NCBI GenBank assembly: GCA_019637645.1
Contig: JAHBVH010000071.1
Coordinates: 1 to 43,264, forward strand
Length of the DNA stretch: 43,264 nucleotides
Source: Caldilineaceae bacterium
GTDB lineage: Bacteria > Chloroflexota > Anaerolineae > Caldilineales > Caldilineaceae
Direction: 5' to 3'
Both the position numbers and the translations under genes were made by a program. Position 1 is the stretch's first letter; each line of letters opens with the position of its first letter. Below the pieces are notes generated by a model. It made no database searches, was not told where the DNA came from, and worked only from the letters and a program-made list of their open reading frames with translations. Below are positions 1 through 8,681 of this stretch, piece by piece.

Positions 1-2070
1 AGAGTTATTCATCTCCTGATGAAACTGGAGCAACGCCGCCACTTGCTGTTGGGCCAATAGCGGCTCGCCTTGTCCCTGTTGGCTCCAAGCCAAACCCAAC
101 CACCCATTATGAACCGCCAACGTATGCATCGTATAGCGTTGTTCAACTAGGACCGTAAAGTGCTGAATCGCCTGAGCGATATCGTTCCACTCATAGTAGA
201 CAATGCCGAGCAGATAGTGTGCCCATCCCTGGGTAAGGACAAGCTTCGCCTCTGTAGAAACCCGCAGAAAAACGTGTGCGGTTTGCGCCATCAAGGTCAG
301 CTTGCCGCTGAGATAGTAGAGCAGCGTCAGCGCAAAGAGAATGCGGGCGACAAAGGTGCTAGGATAAGCGCGCTGGGCTTCTAGCGTTATCTGCAAGCTA
401 TGGATCGCCTCTGCTGACCGACCGACGGCATGGGCGGCAAGGCCCCAATAGAGCAAAGCGGCACTGCGTGCATACAGACAAGTGGCGGGGAGTGCCGCCA
501 ATGCCCGCTGCGTCGCGGCCAAACAACGTTGACTATCGTGCTGCCAATACCAATGCTGCGCCCATAGACAATCCAGCTCCCCTTGGAGGCATTGTGCTTC
601 TTCGTCGCTGATGAGCGGATCGTCCAGGCGCGCGGCGGCGGCCTGCAACAAGGGGGGAATGGCCCCCAATTTGAACTGTACATTCAATATCCAGGCCTGT
701 GTGACCAAAAGCGCAGCCTGTTGTGCGATCAATGCATCTGGCAGCAGCGCTAATCGGCGCGCTAAGGTATGCCATTCTTCCTGGTTGAGCAATGCATGGC
801 GCGGCTGGGCCACGAACGCACTGGCGCGCGCATCATCGCCGCTGGCTAGCGCATGTTGCACCGCTTCTTCAATCCACCCGTTAGCCGCCAGCCAAACACT
901 AGCACGCCGGTGCAACGTCGCCACACCGGCGGCATTACAATGACGGTGGAGTTGATGGCGCAAGAGAGCACGAAACAAGTAGTGATAACGATACCACGCG
1001 TGTCGATCATCCAGTGCAACAATAAAAAGATTGGCCTGAACAAGGTAGGCCAAAATCGCTTGACTTTCCACAGGGGTAGATGCCGGCGCGGCGATATCGC
1101 TGGGAAGCGCCGCCAGATCAGCACCTTCTTCGGCCACCGCAAGGGCTTCGTCTAAAGGGGCACAGAAACGATCAAAGAGCGCAGTACGCAGCAGAAATTG
1201 CTGAACCGCCGGTGGCTGGCGCGTCAGCACCTCTTCCATGAGATAGTCCATGGTATGCCAGTTGGTAGTGGCTATGGTCTGGACAAAGGTTCGCTCATCG
1301 GCTTGCCCGCGCAATGCCAATGCCGCCAATTGGAGACCGGCAATCCACCCTTCGGTTTGCGTATGCAAAGTGGCGACTGTTGTAGCGGCTGGCGGCTTGC
1401 CCAGTGCTTGCGTCAGAAAGGCTTGAACTTCGCGGCTCGAAAAGCATAAATCGGCGGTCCGTAGCTCTGTCATCTGCTGCTGGACACGCAACCGTGCCAA
1501 GGGTAGCGGTGGCGTTGTCCGGCTCAGTAACACTAGATGGATATGGCGTGGCAACCGGTCCAGCAATTGAAGCAATACTTGGTGAATGGTGCTTTCTGTA
1601 ATGACATGATAGTCTTCCAATACCAGAACACACGGTTCTTCCAACGCGGCTAGATCTTGCAAGAGAGTGGTCGTTAGGTGCGGGACGGGTGCCAGACGAA
1701 GCGCCTGGAGTAAGTGCAAAGTGTTGGCACAGGCCGCAGGGAATTGGGTGCGGATGGCACCAACGACATAGTGCAAAAAGAGCATCAGCTCATTGTCATG
1801 GCTGTCGAGCGATAGGCAGCAGAATTTGGGCAAAGGGAAGTCAGCCTGTAGGCCATCCCCGCTCTCCAAGGCGGCGATCCATTGACCGATGAGGCTCGTC
1901 TTGCCAAAGCCGGCTGGTGCCACCAGCAACGTCAAGCTGTGTCGCCAATAGAGGCTCTGGTTGAGCTGCTGTAGCAAGTGCGGTCGTGGCACTAGGTGGG
2001 GCAGGGTGGGCAAGCAATATAACTTTGTTGGCAGGAGCTGCGGCTGTAACGGGTTTGAATGTTGAGCCAT
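1..2070 (-). CDS. LAL/MalT-type ATPase transcriptional regulator, 3' end cut off by the window
   Basis: The frame is open for 690 codons from an ATG at 2070 to the left edge, so the C-terminus is missing. Residues 51-58 read APAGFGKT, a Walker A loop. A Walker B-like strand VLVLEDYH at about 148-155 is followed by HLVLLSR, as in the STAND ATPase core of MalT and other LAL regulators. The rest is Leu/Ala/Gln-rich helical sequence that fits the TPR-like sensor region. Family members are usually near 900 residues and end in a LuxR-type helix-turn-helix, which would lie outside the window. The family role is ATP-dependent, ligand-responsive transcription activation; the target is unknown. The start follows a 260-base spacer, and no strong ribosome binding site is obvious. 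Family assignment is confident from the P-loop and following strand; DNA binding is inferred. Confidence 0.85.
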   Translation of the reverse strand, partial: MAQHSNPLQPQLLPTKLYCLPTLPHLVPRPHLLQQLNQSLYWRHSLTLLVAPAGFGKTSLIGQWIAALESGDGLQADFPLPKFCCLSLDSHDNELMLFLHYVVGAIRTQFPAACANTLHLLQALRLAPVPHLTTTLLQDLAALEEPCVLVLEDYHVITESTIHQVLLQLLDRLPRHIHLVLLSRTTPPLPLARLRVQQQMTELRTADLCFSSREVQAFLTQALGKPPAATTVATLHTQTEGWIAGLQLAALALRGQADERTFVQTIATTNWHTMDYLMEEVLTRQPPAVQQFLLRTALFDRFCAPLDEALAVAEEGADLAALPSDIAAPASTPVESQAILAYLVQANLFIVALDDRHAWYRYHYLFRALLRHQLHRHCNAAGVATLHRRASVWLAANGWIEEAVQHALASGDDARASAFVAQPRHALLNQEEWHTLARRLALLPDALIAQQAALLVTQAWILNVQFKLGAIPPLLQAAAARLDDPLISDEEAQCLQGELDCLWAQHWYWQHDSQRCLAATQRALAALPATCLYARSAALLYWGLAAHAVGRSAEAIHSLQITLEAQRAYPSTFVARILFALTLLYYLSGKLTLMAQTAHVFLRVSTEAKLVLTQGWAHYLLGIVYYEWNDIAQAIQHFTVLVEQRYTMHTLAVHNGWLGLAWSQQGQGEPLLAQQQVAALLQFHQEMNNS

Positions 2071-2331
2071 AATCCATGTGGTATGCTTGGGTAGATTGCG
2101 GTTGAGGGCCCCACGAGAGCAAGCTCGCCACAAGGCAGCCTACCTTTGCGCGGCGTAGGCCAACTACGCAAGCCCGTCGTCCCCCGTGCGGTAGCGCTTA
2201 TTGATAATCTTAGGTGCTTTCAGAAGAAAGATCAAACGCCAAGCCCCTTCGCAGCGCGCTAGACGCGGTGCGTTCTCGCCCATGAGTAACCGGCGTTCGG
2301 ATCATCGTGTTCACGCGGGAGTGGTGGTTGC

Positions 2332-4119
2332 TTAAAAAGCGCCTGGCTTCAGATTCGCCGCGATGATCTTGCCACGCGCGTTGACAGTCAGCTTGACCAG
2401 TACGCGGCCCTTGCTACCGACGAAGAGAAATTCAGCCCAGGTTGCGCCATCGCCACCCGACACTTCGTCCAGCGTACAGGGTCCACAGAGGATATTGGCA
2501 AGCCGCACTTGATCCCACAACGTGCGCTGGTCGGCAGCTAGGCTACAGAGTTGACGCAGCCCACGACGAGTGGGGCGGGCGGTCAAGTGGGCCAAGCCTT
2601 GGGCCGCGGCTTGGAGCGCTGCTGTTGGCGGCAGGGTAGATTCGATCTCCAACTCCTGAATCTGGGGTGGAACGGTGGGCGACAGGGTGAGTGAAACTTG
2701 GCACCAACCGCGCGCCCCCTTCATGCGCCACATGCCACGCAGCCAGTTTTCTACGGTGAAAGGACCGTCCGGGGTGAGCATCCCATGTTGGGCGCGCAGG
2801 TGAGCTAGTTGCTGCTGCCAGTGAGTTTGGTCACTGTCCAAGAAGAAATTCTCGGCAAAGAGCAAAGCGGCCAATTCGTCATCCCACGCTTGTAACAAGC
2901 GCAAGACGCCTTCGCGGGCCGCGGCCAGGGCTGGCGCAACCGGCACATGGTAAGTCCGCACCTGACTCTGCTCGATCAATTGATCAAGCGCTTTGACACA
3001 AGTCGCACTGACATTGGCATAGGTGACATTCGCCAAAGCCACAATGCCGACGCCATGGGCCGGGGACCAACGCATGTGCGAACCAAAGCCGGGTAGGCCG
3101 CCACCATGCCCCACACTCTCCCACTGACCATTGTGCCGCAGGGAGAGGCCAAAGCCATAGCCACCTCCTACAACTGCTGGTGCAGCCCCTAGCGCGGAAA
3201 CTGTCACGGTAGGGGTGTAGGTGCGCCACGTTTGCTGCATTTCCCGCAACGACGCCCGACAGAGTGGCCCCTGCTCGGCCTCATCGCGTGCGGGCCAGGC
3301 CGCTAGAAAAAGCGCAACCCAGCGGGCTAGATCGGGCACGGAGGTAAAGATCCCGGCAAACGCCGTGACATCACCACCGGCGGGCAGGAGTGGCTCGGCT
3401 TTCCATTGCTCATCTTCCCAGCGATAGCCCAACGCCAGCCGCTCCGGTGGTACTGACGCGGCATCCCAGACGGTGGCGGCCATGCCCAGAGGTTGAAGAA
3501 TTTGGGTGTTAATGTAGGTCAGGAACGGGCGGCCAGCGACGTTGGTGATAATCCGGCCTAGCAACATATAGCCATAGTTGGAATACTCAAAGGTCATGCC
3601 TGGTGGGTTGGACCACGCCACGCCCGCCCGATAGAACTCACGCATGGCGGCGTCGGTGCGATAGAGTTGGCGGTCGCCCCAGGGATCATCCTGCGGCCAA
3701 CCAGCGGCCATGGTAAGCAAATGGCGCACCGTCACCCGCGGGGAATCCGCGGTGGGATAGGGCCAGCCCGCCAGCTCAGGCACGTAGGTAGCCGCGGGTT
3801 CATCCAGGTGGAGCTGTCCAGCATCACGCAGTTGGAGAATCGCCAACGCCGTGAAACTTTTGGTCATCGAAGCAATCCGAAAGACGCTATCGGTCGTGAC
3901 CGGTGCTTGGGAGGCCACATCGCGCACCCCAAAGCTGTGGCGAAAGATCAACTCGCCATCGACGATCACGCCGTAGGCTACACCTGGCAGGTGGCGCGCT
4001 TCCGCTTGCTGCCGAAAGAGTGGCTCTAGCTGCGGACATTGGTCAAGCAGCCGCGCCCGGCGATCGGGGTCGGGCAAGTAGGGCACTGGGAGGTCGGAGA
4101 GGGTCGCAGGCTGGCTCAT
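2332..4119 (-). CDS. Serine hydrolase, class C beta-lactamase/penicillin-binding-protein fold, with long C-terminal extension
   Basis: From the ATG at 4119 this is 595 residues. An in-frame GTG at 4158 would add 13 residues but has no ribosome binding site. The three motifs of the serine beta-lactamase fold are visible: SMTK at residues 84-87 (nucleophile Ser84), YSN at 178-180, and HGGG starting at 337. The catalytic domain ends near residue 370. A further 220 or so residues form a separate C-terminal region with several short beta-type stretches and no motif I recognise. No signal peptide is evident, so it is probably cytoplasmic. Relatives are peptidases, esterases or D-amino-acid hydrolases more often than true beta-lactamases, so the substrate cannot be named. 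A second, shorter paralogue lies just upstream on the same strand. Confidence 0.88.
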   Translation of the reverse strand: MSQPATLSDLPVPYLPDPDRRARLLDQCPQLEPLFRQQAEARHLPGVAYGVIVDGELIFRHSFGVRDVASQAPVTTDSVFRIASMTKSFTALAILQLRDAGQLHLDEPAATYVPELAGWPYPTADSPRVTVRHLLTMAAGWPQDDPWGDRQLYRTDAAMREFYRAGVAWSNPPGMTFEYSNYGYMLLGRIITNVAGRPFLTYINTQILQPLGMAATVWDAASVPPERLALGYRWEDEQWKAEPLLPAGGDVTAFAGIFTSVPDLARWVALFLAAWPARDEAEQGPLCRASLREMQQTWRTYTPTVTVSALGAAPAVVGGGYGFGLSLRHNGQWESVGHGGGLPGFGSHMRWSPAHGVGIVALANVTYANVSATCVKALDQLIEQSQVRTYHVPVAPALAAAREGVLRLLQAWDDELAALLFAENFFLDSDQTHWQQQLAHLRAQHGMLTPDGPFTVENWLRGMWRMKGARGWCQVSLTLSPTVPPQIQELEIESTLPPTAALQAAAQGLAHLTARPTRRGLRQLCSLAADQRTLWDQVRLANILCGPCTLDEVSGGDGATWAEFLFVGSKGRVLVKLTVNARGKIIAANLKPGAF

Positions 4120-4198
4120 AAGCGGTTTCTTTCTAGCGAACAAAGGAAGTTCAACCACAACAGCATACGCTATAGTAGACTGTAGCGTATTTTAATGA

Positions 4199-4259
4199 AT
4201 CCACGAAGAGAGACCAAGAGCCACGAAAAAGTCTCCTTACTTTGCGGCTCTTCATGGAT
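4199..4259. repeat. Imperfect inverted repeat between the two serine hydrolase genes
   Basis: The outer arms ATCCACGAAGAG (4199-4210) and CTCTTCATGGAT (4248-4259) pair over 12 positions with one G-T wobble. Inside, AAGAGCC and GGCTCTT can form a competing stem. It lies downstream of the stop of the 359-residue hydrolase and upstream of the start of the larger one. It could be a weak terminator or a repeated extragenic palindrome; no T run follows on the minus strand. Confidence 0.5.
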
Positions 4260-4280
4260 GGCAGAAGGCATAGTCATCTG

Positions 4281-4319
4281 ATTTCTAGGCTAGATTTCTA
4301 GGCTAGATTTCTAGGCTAG
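4281..4319. repeat. Tandem repeat, three exact 13-base units, running into a stop codon
   Basis: ATTTCTAGGCTAG occurs three times in a row with no mismatch at 4281-4293, 4294-4306 and 4307-4319. The last unit contains the stop codon (4311-4313) and the last codons of the minus-strand serine hydrolase. Every unit carries CTAG twice, so each supplies TAG triplets on either strand. It looks like a short slippage-prone minisatellite. Confidence 0.9.
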
Positions 4320-5390
4320 GCAGGCAAATGCGCTGTTCAGAATCGATTGGAGGCGCGTATACCACAGTTCGCGGCCCGTACGGGCATGGGTGTTGGTCAT
4401 CAAGGCAATCACCGCATCGGCGGCAGGATCGATGACCAGTTGGCAGCCACTAGCGCCGCCATGCCCATAGGCACGCTGAGAAGCCAAATCAGCAAAGTTG
4501 CTGGGGGTCCAGCTATTTTTCAGGGCAAACCCAATGCCCCAAGGTACGTACATCCCCGCCGGCAGGCCCATCTGCGCGTCATGGGCAGCCGCAAAGCCAC
4601 CCGTTTGGTCAGTCGTCATGGTGCGCACAGCCGCGGCGCTATGCAAGCGGGGGCCTGTTGGGGCAAAATGAAGGGCAAAGTGCAGCAGATCGCGCGCCGT
4701 GGCGACCGTGCCAAAGGCTGGATGGGCAAGCGAGAGGGCATAGGAGGAATTGTACATGGCCCCGGCGGTCTCTTCTGCCATAACGCCCCGCACTTTGGCT
4801 AACCGATTATAGACGGGGGTGGGTGGTCGCAGATAGGTATCGTGCAAGCCCATGGGCTGGAGCACGAGCGTATCGACCAGTTCGGCAAAGTCTATCCCTG
4901 TCGCGGCCGCGGCCATACAACCAGCAAGCAGATAATGATAATCGGCATAGGCAAAGGCAGTGCCCGGCTTAAAGAGCAACGGGGCCGCCAACATCTCTTC
5001 GATCAGGGCGGTGGCGGGTGTCTGCGCGGCGAGCCGTTCCGCCATCTCGGGCGATTCGTAGATCATCCCCGCCGTATGAGTGAGCAGGTGGCGGAGGCGA
5101 ATGGTCTCGCGACCTTCACCCGTAAATTGGGGCAACAACTGATGGGCCAGCCGATTGAGGGTCAAGGTCCCGGCTTCGACCAGCCGCATGATCATGGCGG
5201 CGGTATACACTTTGGAGATCGAGGCAAGCGGCCAGAGTACAGTTGGCGACGCTGGCACCCCAGGTGCCGCCATACCGGCATAATGTTCAATCACAATGCG
5301 ACCATGTTGCGCCGCAATCAAGGCCGCACCAGCAAAGCCACCTTCGTCAAGGTAGCGGTCGATCAATGAAACAAAGGCAGGCGGATTCAT
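4311..5390 (-). CDS. Serine hydrolase, class C beta-lactamase-like
   Basis: This 359-residue protein has the compact catalytic domain only. SISK at residues 57-60 gives the nucleophile Ser57 and Lys60. HGG at 310-312 is the third motif. The second motif, normally Y-S/A-N, reads YAD at 148-150, so the usual Asn is replaced by Asp in the setting AFAYADYHYLLAG. No signal peptide is seen. The ATG at 5390 is preceded by AGGG only four bases away, an adequate but close ribosome binding site. The end of the gene overlaps a 13-base tandem repeat. It is probably a paralogue of the downstream larger hydrolase; about 190 bases separate them. Function is likely ester or peptide hydrolysis, substrate unknown. 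Confidence 0.88.
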   Translation of the reverse strand: MNPPAFVSLIDRYLDEGGFAGAALIAAQHGRIVIEHYAGMAAPGVPASPTVLWPLASISKVYTAAMIMRLVEAGTLTLNRLAHQLLPQFTGEGRETIRLRHLLTHTAGMIYESPEMAERLAAQTPATALIEEMLAAPLLFKPGTAFAYADYHYLLAGCMAAAATGIDFAELVDTLVLQPMGLHDTYLRPPTPVYNRLAKVRGVMAEETAGAMYNSSYALSLAHPAFGTVATARDLLHFALHFAPTGPRLHSAAAVRTMTTDQTGGFAAAHDAQMGLPAGMYVPWGIGFALKNSWTPSNFADLASQRAYGHGGASGCQLVIDPAADAVIALMTNTHARTGRELWYTRLQSILNSAFACLA

Positions 5391-5483
5391 TTCCCTATCC
5401 TTACAGCGTGCGCGGGACTATCCGGCGCGGTGATGGTATCTTCTCACAACTATAGCACACCTAGAGGGGATCTGCATAGATGG

Positions 5484-7736
5484 CTAGGGTTGGACGATGA
5501 CAGGCAGATAGAGCCGCGGATCTTGGGTTACCACGAACCCTTGCTGATTCAGGATCACACCCCCGCGATTCTGCACCTGCACGCTCACCGTAATCGGCGC
5601 GGTCGTCCACCAGCGGTAGACCACCGTATCGCTCCGGCCAGCCTGGCGGATGATCGGGGCTTGGCCGGTCGCTTGCCACGTATAGGTGATGGGCAAGGAC
5701 GCCCCCGGCCAGACGTGGGCTGTCACGGTGGTGGAAACGCCCACCACCGGGTTGATCGGCCCAGCCAGGGTAACGGTGATAGGTGCGACTACGGCAATGG
5801 TCACGGCGCGGGTGACGCTAACGGCCCCGCGCGCGTTCGCTGCGGTAACGGTCAGTTGTTGTGTTCCTGGCTCCGGCCACGCCAAGACAACGGCAGCGGT
5901 GATGGTGCGAAGCTGAGTGATCGGCGGCTGGGTTGACGGCTGCCAATGATAGGTGAGGGGTACAGTTACCGTGAGCGGAGTTACGGCGGCCACCCAAGTA
6001 CCGGTCATCCCCGTGGCAAGGGTGAGGGGGCCAGTGACCGTTAGTTCCTGCGGTGCCACCGCGGCAATGGTCAAGGCATGGGTTACGGTGACCGCCATAC
6101 TCGCGTTAGCGACGGTTACGGTAATCATTTTCGGCCCTGGGGATGACCATTGCCATGTTTGTGTCTGCTGTTCAGCGCCCACTTGGGTCACAGCTGGCCG
6201 ATCAGTGGCCTGCCAATGGTAGGTGAGCGGTGTGGTCACTGTGATCGGCGTGACTAGCGCCGTAAAGGTATATGCCACCGCGATTTTCCCAGTGGTAGGA
6301 CCGGCTAGTGTCACGGCGGTAGGACCAACGGGTGCCAGGGCCTTAATCGCATTGAGCGCGTTGACTTGGGGAAAGGCAAGACCATTCCGGCTATCGGTCA
6401 ACGGGGGGCCGCTGGCTTTGAGCAAGCTCTCGATTTGGGTGGGTGTTCGATCCGGTTTTTGTTCGAGCAAAAGGGCCGCGATCCCGGCGGCGGTGGGCGA
6501 TGCCTGTGAAGTCCCCCAAAAGATGGCGGCCCCACCCCCAACATAGGCGGAGCGGATCGGCGCACCAGGTGCCAGTAGATCCAGTTGGGCATTGCTGTTG
6601 GTAAAGCAGGTAATCTTTTGCAAAGTGGTGGTGGTATCGGCGCAGTTGGGCCAGCTACCACCAAAATTCGCTTGGTAGGTGCCAGCCGTGGGTTGGCGAC
6701 CCACGTTGCCATCATAGGTTGCCCCCACGGCAATCACGCCGCTGTTACACGCTGGCGATGAAATCTGCGTAGACGAACCTTGATTGCCGGTGGACGCAAA
6801 GAGGGTTACCCCTTGGTCGTATAACTGGCGCACAGCAGCGGCCATGAGCGGCTCTTGCGCATCACAGTTGCCACTATAGAGGGCATAGGTCCCCAAGCTC
6901 AGGTTGACAATGCGAACTGGTGTGGTGGGCAGTTGGCTGTAGATCCAATCCAGCCCGGCGATCCAATCCGAGACAAAGCCACCGCCACCGCCATCGAGCC
7001 CGCGCACGGCCATGATGGTGGCCGCGGGCGCAAAGCCAGGGCCACTGACCACGCCATTGGCAGTGATCACCCCAGCGACATGGGTGCCATGACCATTTTC
7101 GTCTTCGGCACTGGTGCTCTCGAAGGCCCCGTTGGGCGGACAATTCCCATTGGTAAAACAGTGTTGTGCGACCACCGCGTCGGCCAAATCGGGATGATCC
7201 GTGTCGATCCCAGAATCAAGCACAGCCACCGTGATCCCTTGGCCGGTGATACCATAGGTGCTATGCACCAGATTCCCGCCCAGCGCTGGCAGGCTCTGTT
7301 GCAAATGAGCCCCACCGGCATGATCCAGCTGCACTTGGCGTACCAGTGGATGGGCCTGCAACGTTGCCAACCCTGCGGCGGTCGTTGTCCCAGCGAACCC
7401 TGGTAGCGTTTGGTATTGACGATAGCGCTGAAAGTCGGTTGCGGTGAGGGCGCTCAATACCTGGGCTTGGCGCTGGGCAATAGCCGCTTGGCGGGCGCTG
7501 GCAGCGGTGATTTCGGTCAACCCCTGATCATCCAAAAGAACCAGTACCCGAGCAACACCAGTGGTGGCGAGTGCGTTCTGCACTTCAGCAGTCACCTGTG
7601 CTCCCCTCACCTGTGCCCACCGAGACCCTGCTTGCAATGGGTGAGAGGCCGTCGTTACTAGCACCGCGCCGAGCCACAGCAGCCCGATCCACCGTAGCCG
7701 CGCCACCCACCGCCGAAAAACAGCCATTGGTTCCAT
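5484..7736 (-). CDS. Secreted subtilisin-like S8 peptidase with three Ig/PKD-like repeats
   Basis: The 750-residue precursor begins with basic residues and a hydrophobic stretch (about 13-30) that forms a signal peptide. A propeptide-like region follows (about 45-160). The subtilase catalytic triad is clear: Asp174 in AVLDSGIDTDHPDL, His216 in NGHGTHVAGV and Ser410 in GTSQASP. The oxyanion Asn is Asn318. The usual Met of GTSMASP is Gln here. From residue 473 onward there are three repeats of about 85 residues, each starting near V-T-x-x-G-P and containing PLTYHWQ or ITYTWQ, consistent with Ig-like or PKD-like extracellular modules. The protein ends with RLYLPVIVQP, a short hydrophobic tail of a kind I associate with secreted Chloroflexota proteins. 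The ATG has AGAGG six bases upstream. It is likely an extracellular degradative protease. Confidence 0.93.
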   Translation of the reverse strand: MEPMAVFRRWVARLRWIGLLWLGAVLVTTASHPLQAGSRWAQVRGAQVTAEVQNALATTGVARVLVLLDDQGLTEITAASARQAAIAQRQAQVLSALTATDFQRYRQYQTLPGFAGTTTAAGLATLQAHPLVRQVQLDHAGGAHLQQSLPALGGNLVHSTYGITGQGITVAVLDSGIDTDHPDLADAVVAQHCFTNGNCPPNGAFESTSAEDENGHGTHVAGVITANGVVSGPGFAPAATIMAVRGLDGGGGGFVSDWIAGLDWIYSQLPTTPVRIVNLSLGTYALYSGNCDAQEPLMAAAVRQLYDQGVTLFASTGNQGSSTQISSPACNSGVIAVGATYDGNVGRQPTAGTYQANFGGSWPNCADTTTTLQKITCFTNSNAQLDLLAPGAPIRSAYVGGGAAIFWGTSQASPTAAGIAALLLEQKPDRTPTQIESLLKASGPPLTDSRNGLAFPQVNALNAIKALAPVGPTAVTLAGPTTGKIAVAYTFTALVTPITVTTPLTYHWQATDRPAVTQVGAEQQTQTWQWSSPGPKMITVTVANASMAVTVTHALTIAAVAPQELTVTGPLTLATGMTGTWVAAVTPLTVTVPLTYHWQPSTQPPITQLRTITAAVVLAWPEPGTQQLTVTAANARGAVSVTRAVTIAVVAPITVTLAGPINPVVGVSTTVTAHVWPGASLPITYTWQATGQAPIIRQAGRSDTVVYRWWTTAPITVSVQVQNRGGVILNQQGFVVTQDPRLYLPVIVQP

Positions 7737-7762
7737 AGTCCCTCTGTCTCACGCACATTGCC

Positions 7763-7795
7763 AGCGCTGGCGGGTTTTTGAAATCCGCCAGCGCT
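7763..7795. repeat. Hairpin between the amidohydrolase and peptidase genes
   Basis: AGCGCTGGCGG (7763-7773) and CCGCCAGCGCT (7785-7795) form an 11-base-pair stem that can be extended through the T/A-rich loop. TTTT follows on the plus strand. On the minus strand, the direction of the neighbouring genes, there is no T run after it, so a role as an intrinsic terminator there is doubtful. It may separate expression of the peptidase from the upstream pair. Confidence 0.6.
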
Positions 7796-7800
7796 TTTGG

Positions 7801-8649
7801 CTAGGAACGCGCTTGCGCAAGAAGACGCGCCAAGGTCTTGCCGAGAATCCACCCTTTATCGGGCTCGGTGACAAAGGTGCAATGGGTGCGGAAGGCTTCT
7901 AGGGAATGTTGATGAGTCATGAAGAAGCGGACAACCGGATAGTCTGAGCCCCAGCACATGCGGTAGGGGCCAAAGCGTTCGTAGAGCGAACGAATGACCC
8001 AGTGGGTATCCGAATAGGGGAAATTCCACTTCACGGGTGAGCAGTAGGCAAAGCCCGAAAGTTTGATGTAGATGTTCGGGAGCGCTGCCGACGCCAGGAT
8101 CTCTTGTAAGCCAGCGTGGGGCGGCGCTTCGTCAGCCTTGGCCCCTGCCAGGTGATGACAGAGAATGGGCAGCGCGGGGAAGTGTTCGGCCACTTTCCGA
8201 ATGGCGGGTTGGTGCTCCGGACGACCAGCAATGCTGGCGATTAGGTTATAGTCTGCGGCTACCTGGAAAAAGGCCCGTCCTTCTTCTCCGTAGAGCCACG
8301 CCCCATCATCGTCGTGACGCAGGTAGTGGGTAAAGCCCTTGATCGGCCAACGGTCGGCAATGGCGCGTAGGCGCGCCGCGGCCCCTGGCGTATGATAGGT
8401 GGTAGACCAGGAGCAATCTACGTCGGGAAATTGATAGAGCCGATCTTGATGTTGGGCGACGACCTCGGCAACATATTCGTTGTTGGCCGGGTTGTGATCA
8501 ATCTGGGCACAGATCAACACAGCCTTATCCACCCCGTTGCGGTCCATCTCATCGAGGAGCTGTTCGACCCGCCCGCGCGATTCTGGATCAGGCACCGGTG
8601 GTTTGTAGGGCCAGTAGGTCCAAGCATGACAATGGCTGTCGATAATCAT
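7801..8649 (-). CDS. Amidohydrolase family 2 metal-dependent TIM-barrel hydrolase
   Basis: This 282-residue protein opens with MIIDSHCHAW, the D-x-H-x-H metal motif of strand 1 of the amidohydrolase_2 family. Further ligands are likely His in ILCHHLAG near residue 165 and Asp in CWGSDYPV near 235. This pattern fits enzymes that hydrolyse lactones or decarboxylate aromatic acids, often acting on sugar lactones. It lies 32 bases downstream of an enolase-superfamily dehydratase on the same strand, so the two are probably co-transcribed, which suggests a lactonase or related step in sugar-acid breakdown. GAGGT sits about seven bases before the ATG. No signal peptide is present. The exact substrate cannot be read from sequence. 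Confidence 0.85.
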   Translation of the reverse strand: MIIDSHCHAWTYWPYKPPVPDPESRGRVEQLLDEMDRNGVDKAVLICAQIDHNPANNEYVAEVVAQHQDRLYQFPDVDCSWSTTYHTPGAAARLRAIADRWPIKGFTHYLRHDDDGAWLYGEEGRAFFQVAADYNLIASIAGRPEHQPAIRKVAEHFPALPILCHHLAGAKADEAPPHAGLQEILASAALPNIYIKLSGFAYCSPVKWNFPYSDTHWVIRSLYERFGPYRMCWGSDYPVVRFFMTHQHSLEAFRTHCTFVTEPDKGWILGKTLARLLAQARS

Positions 8650-8681
8650 CCGTTACCTCGTTTCCCTTTGGACAAACATGG

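Noticed and set aside
4842..5369. 175-codon plus-strand frame
   Set aside because: Antisense shadow of the 359-residue serine hydrolase whose catalytic motifs are clear.
5953..6546. Plus-strand frames rich in Val, Thr and Ala
   Set aside because: They mirror the Thr/Val-rich repeats of the subtilase on the other strand.
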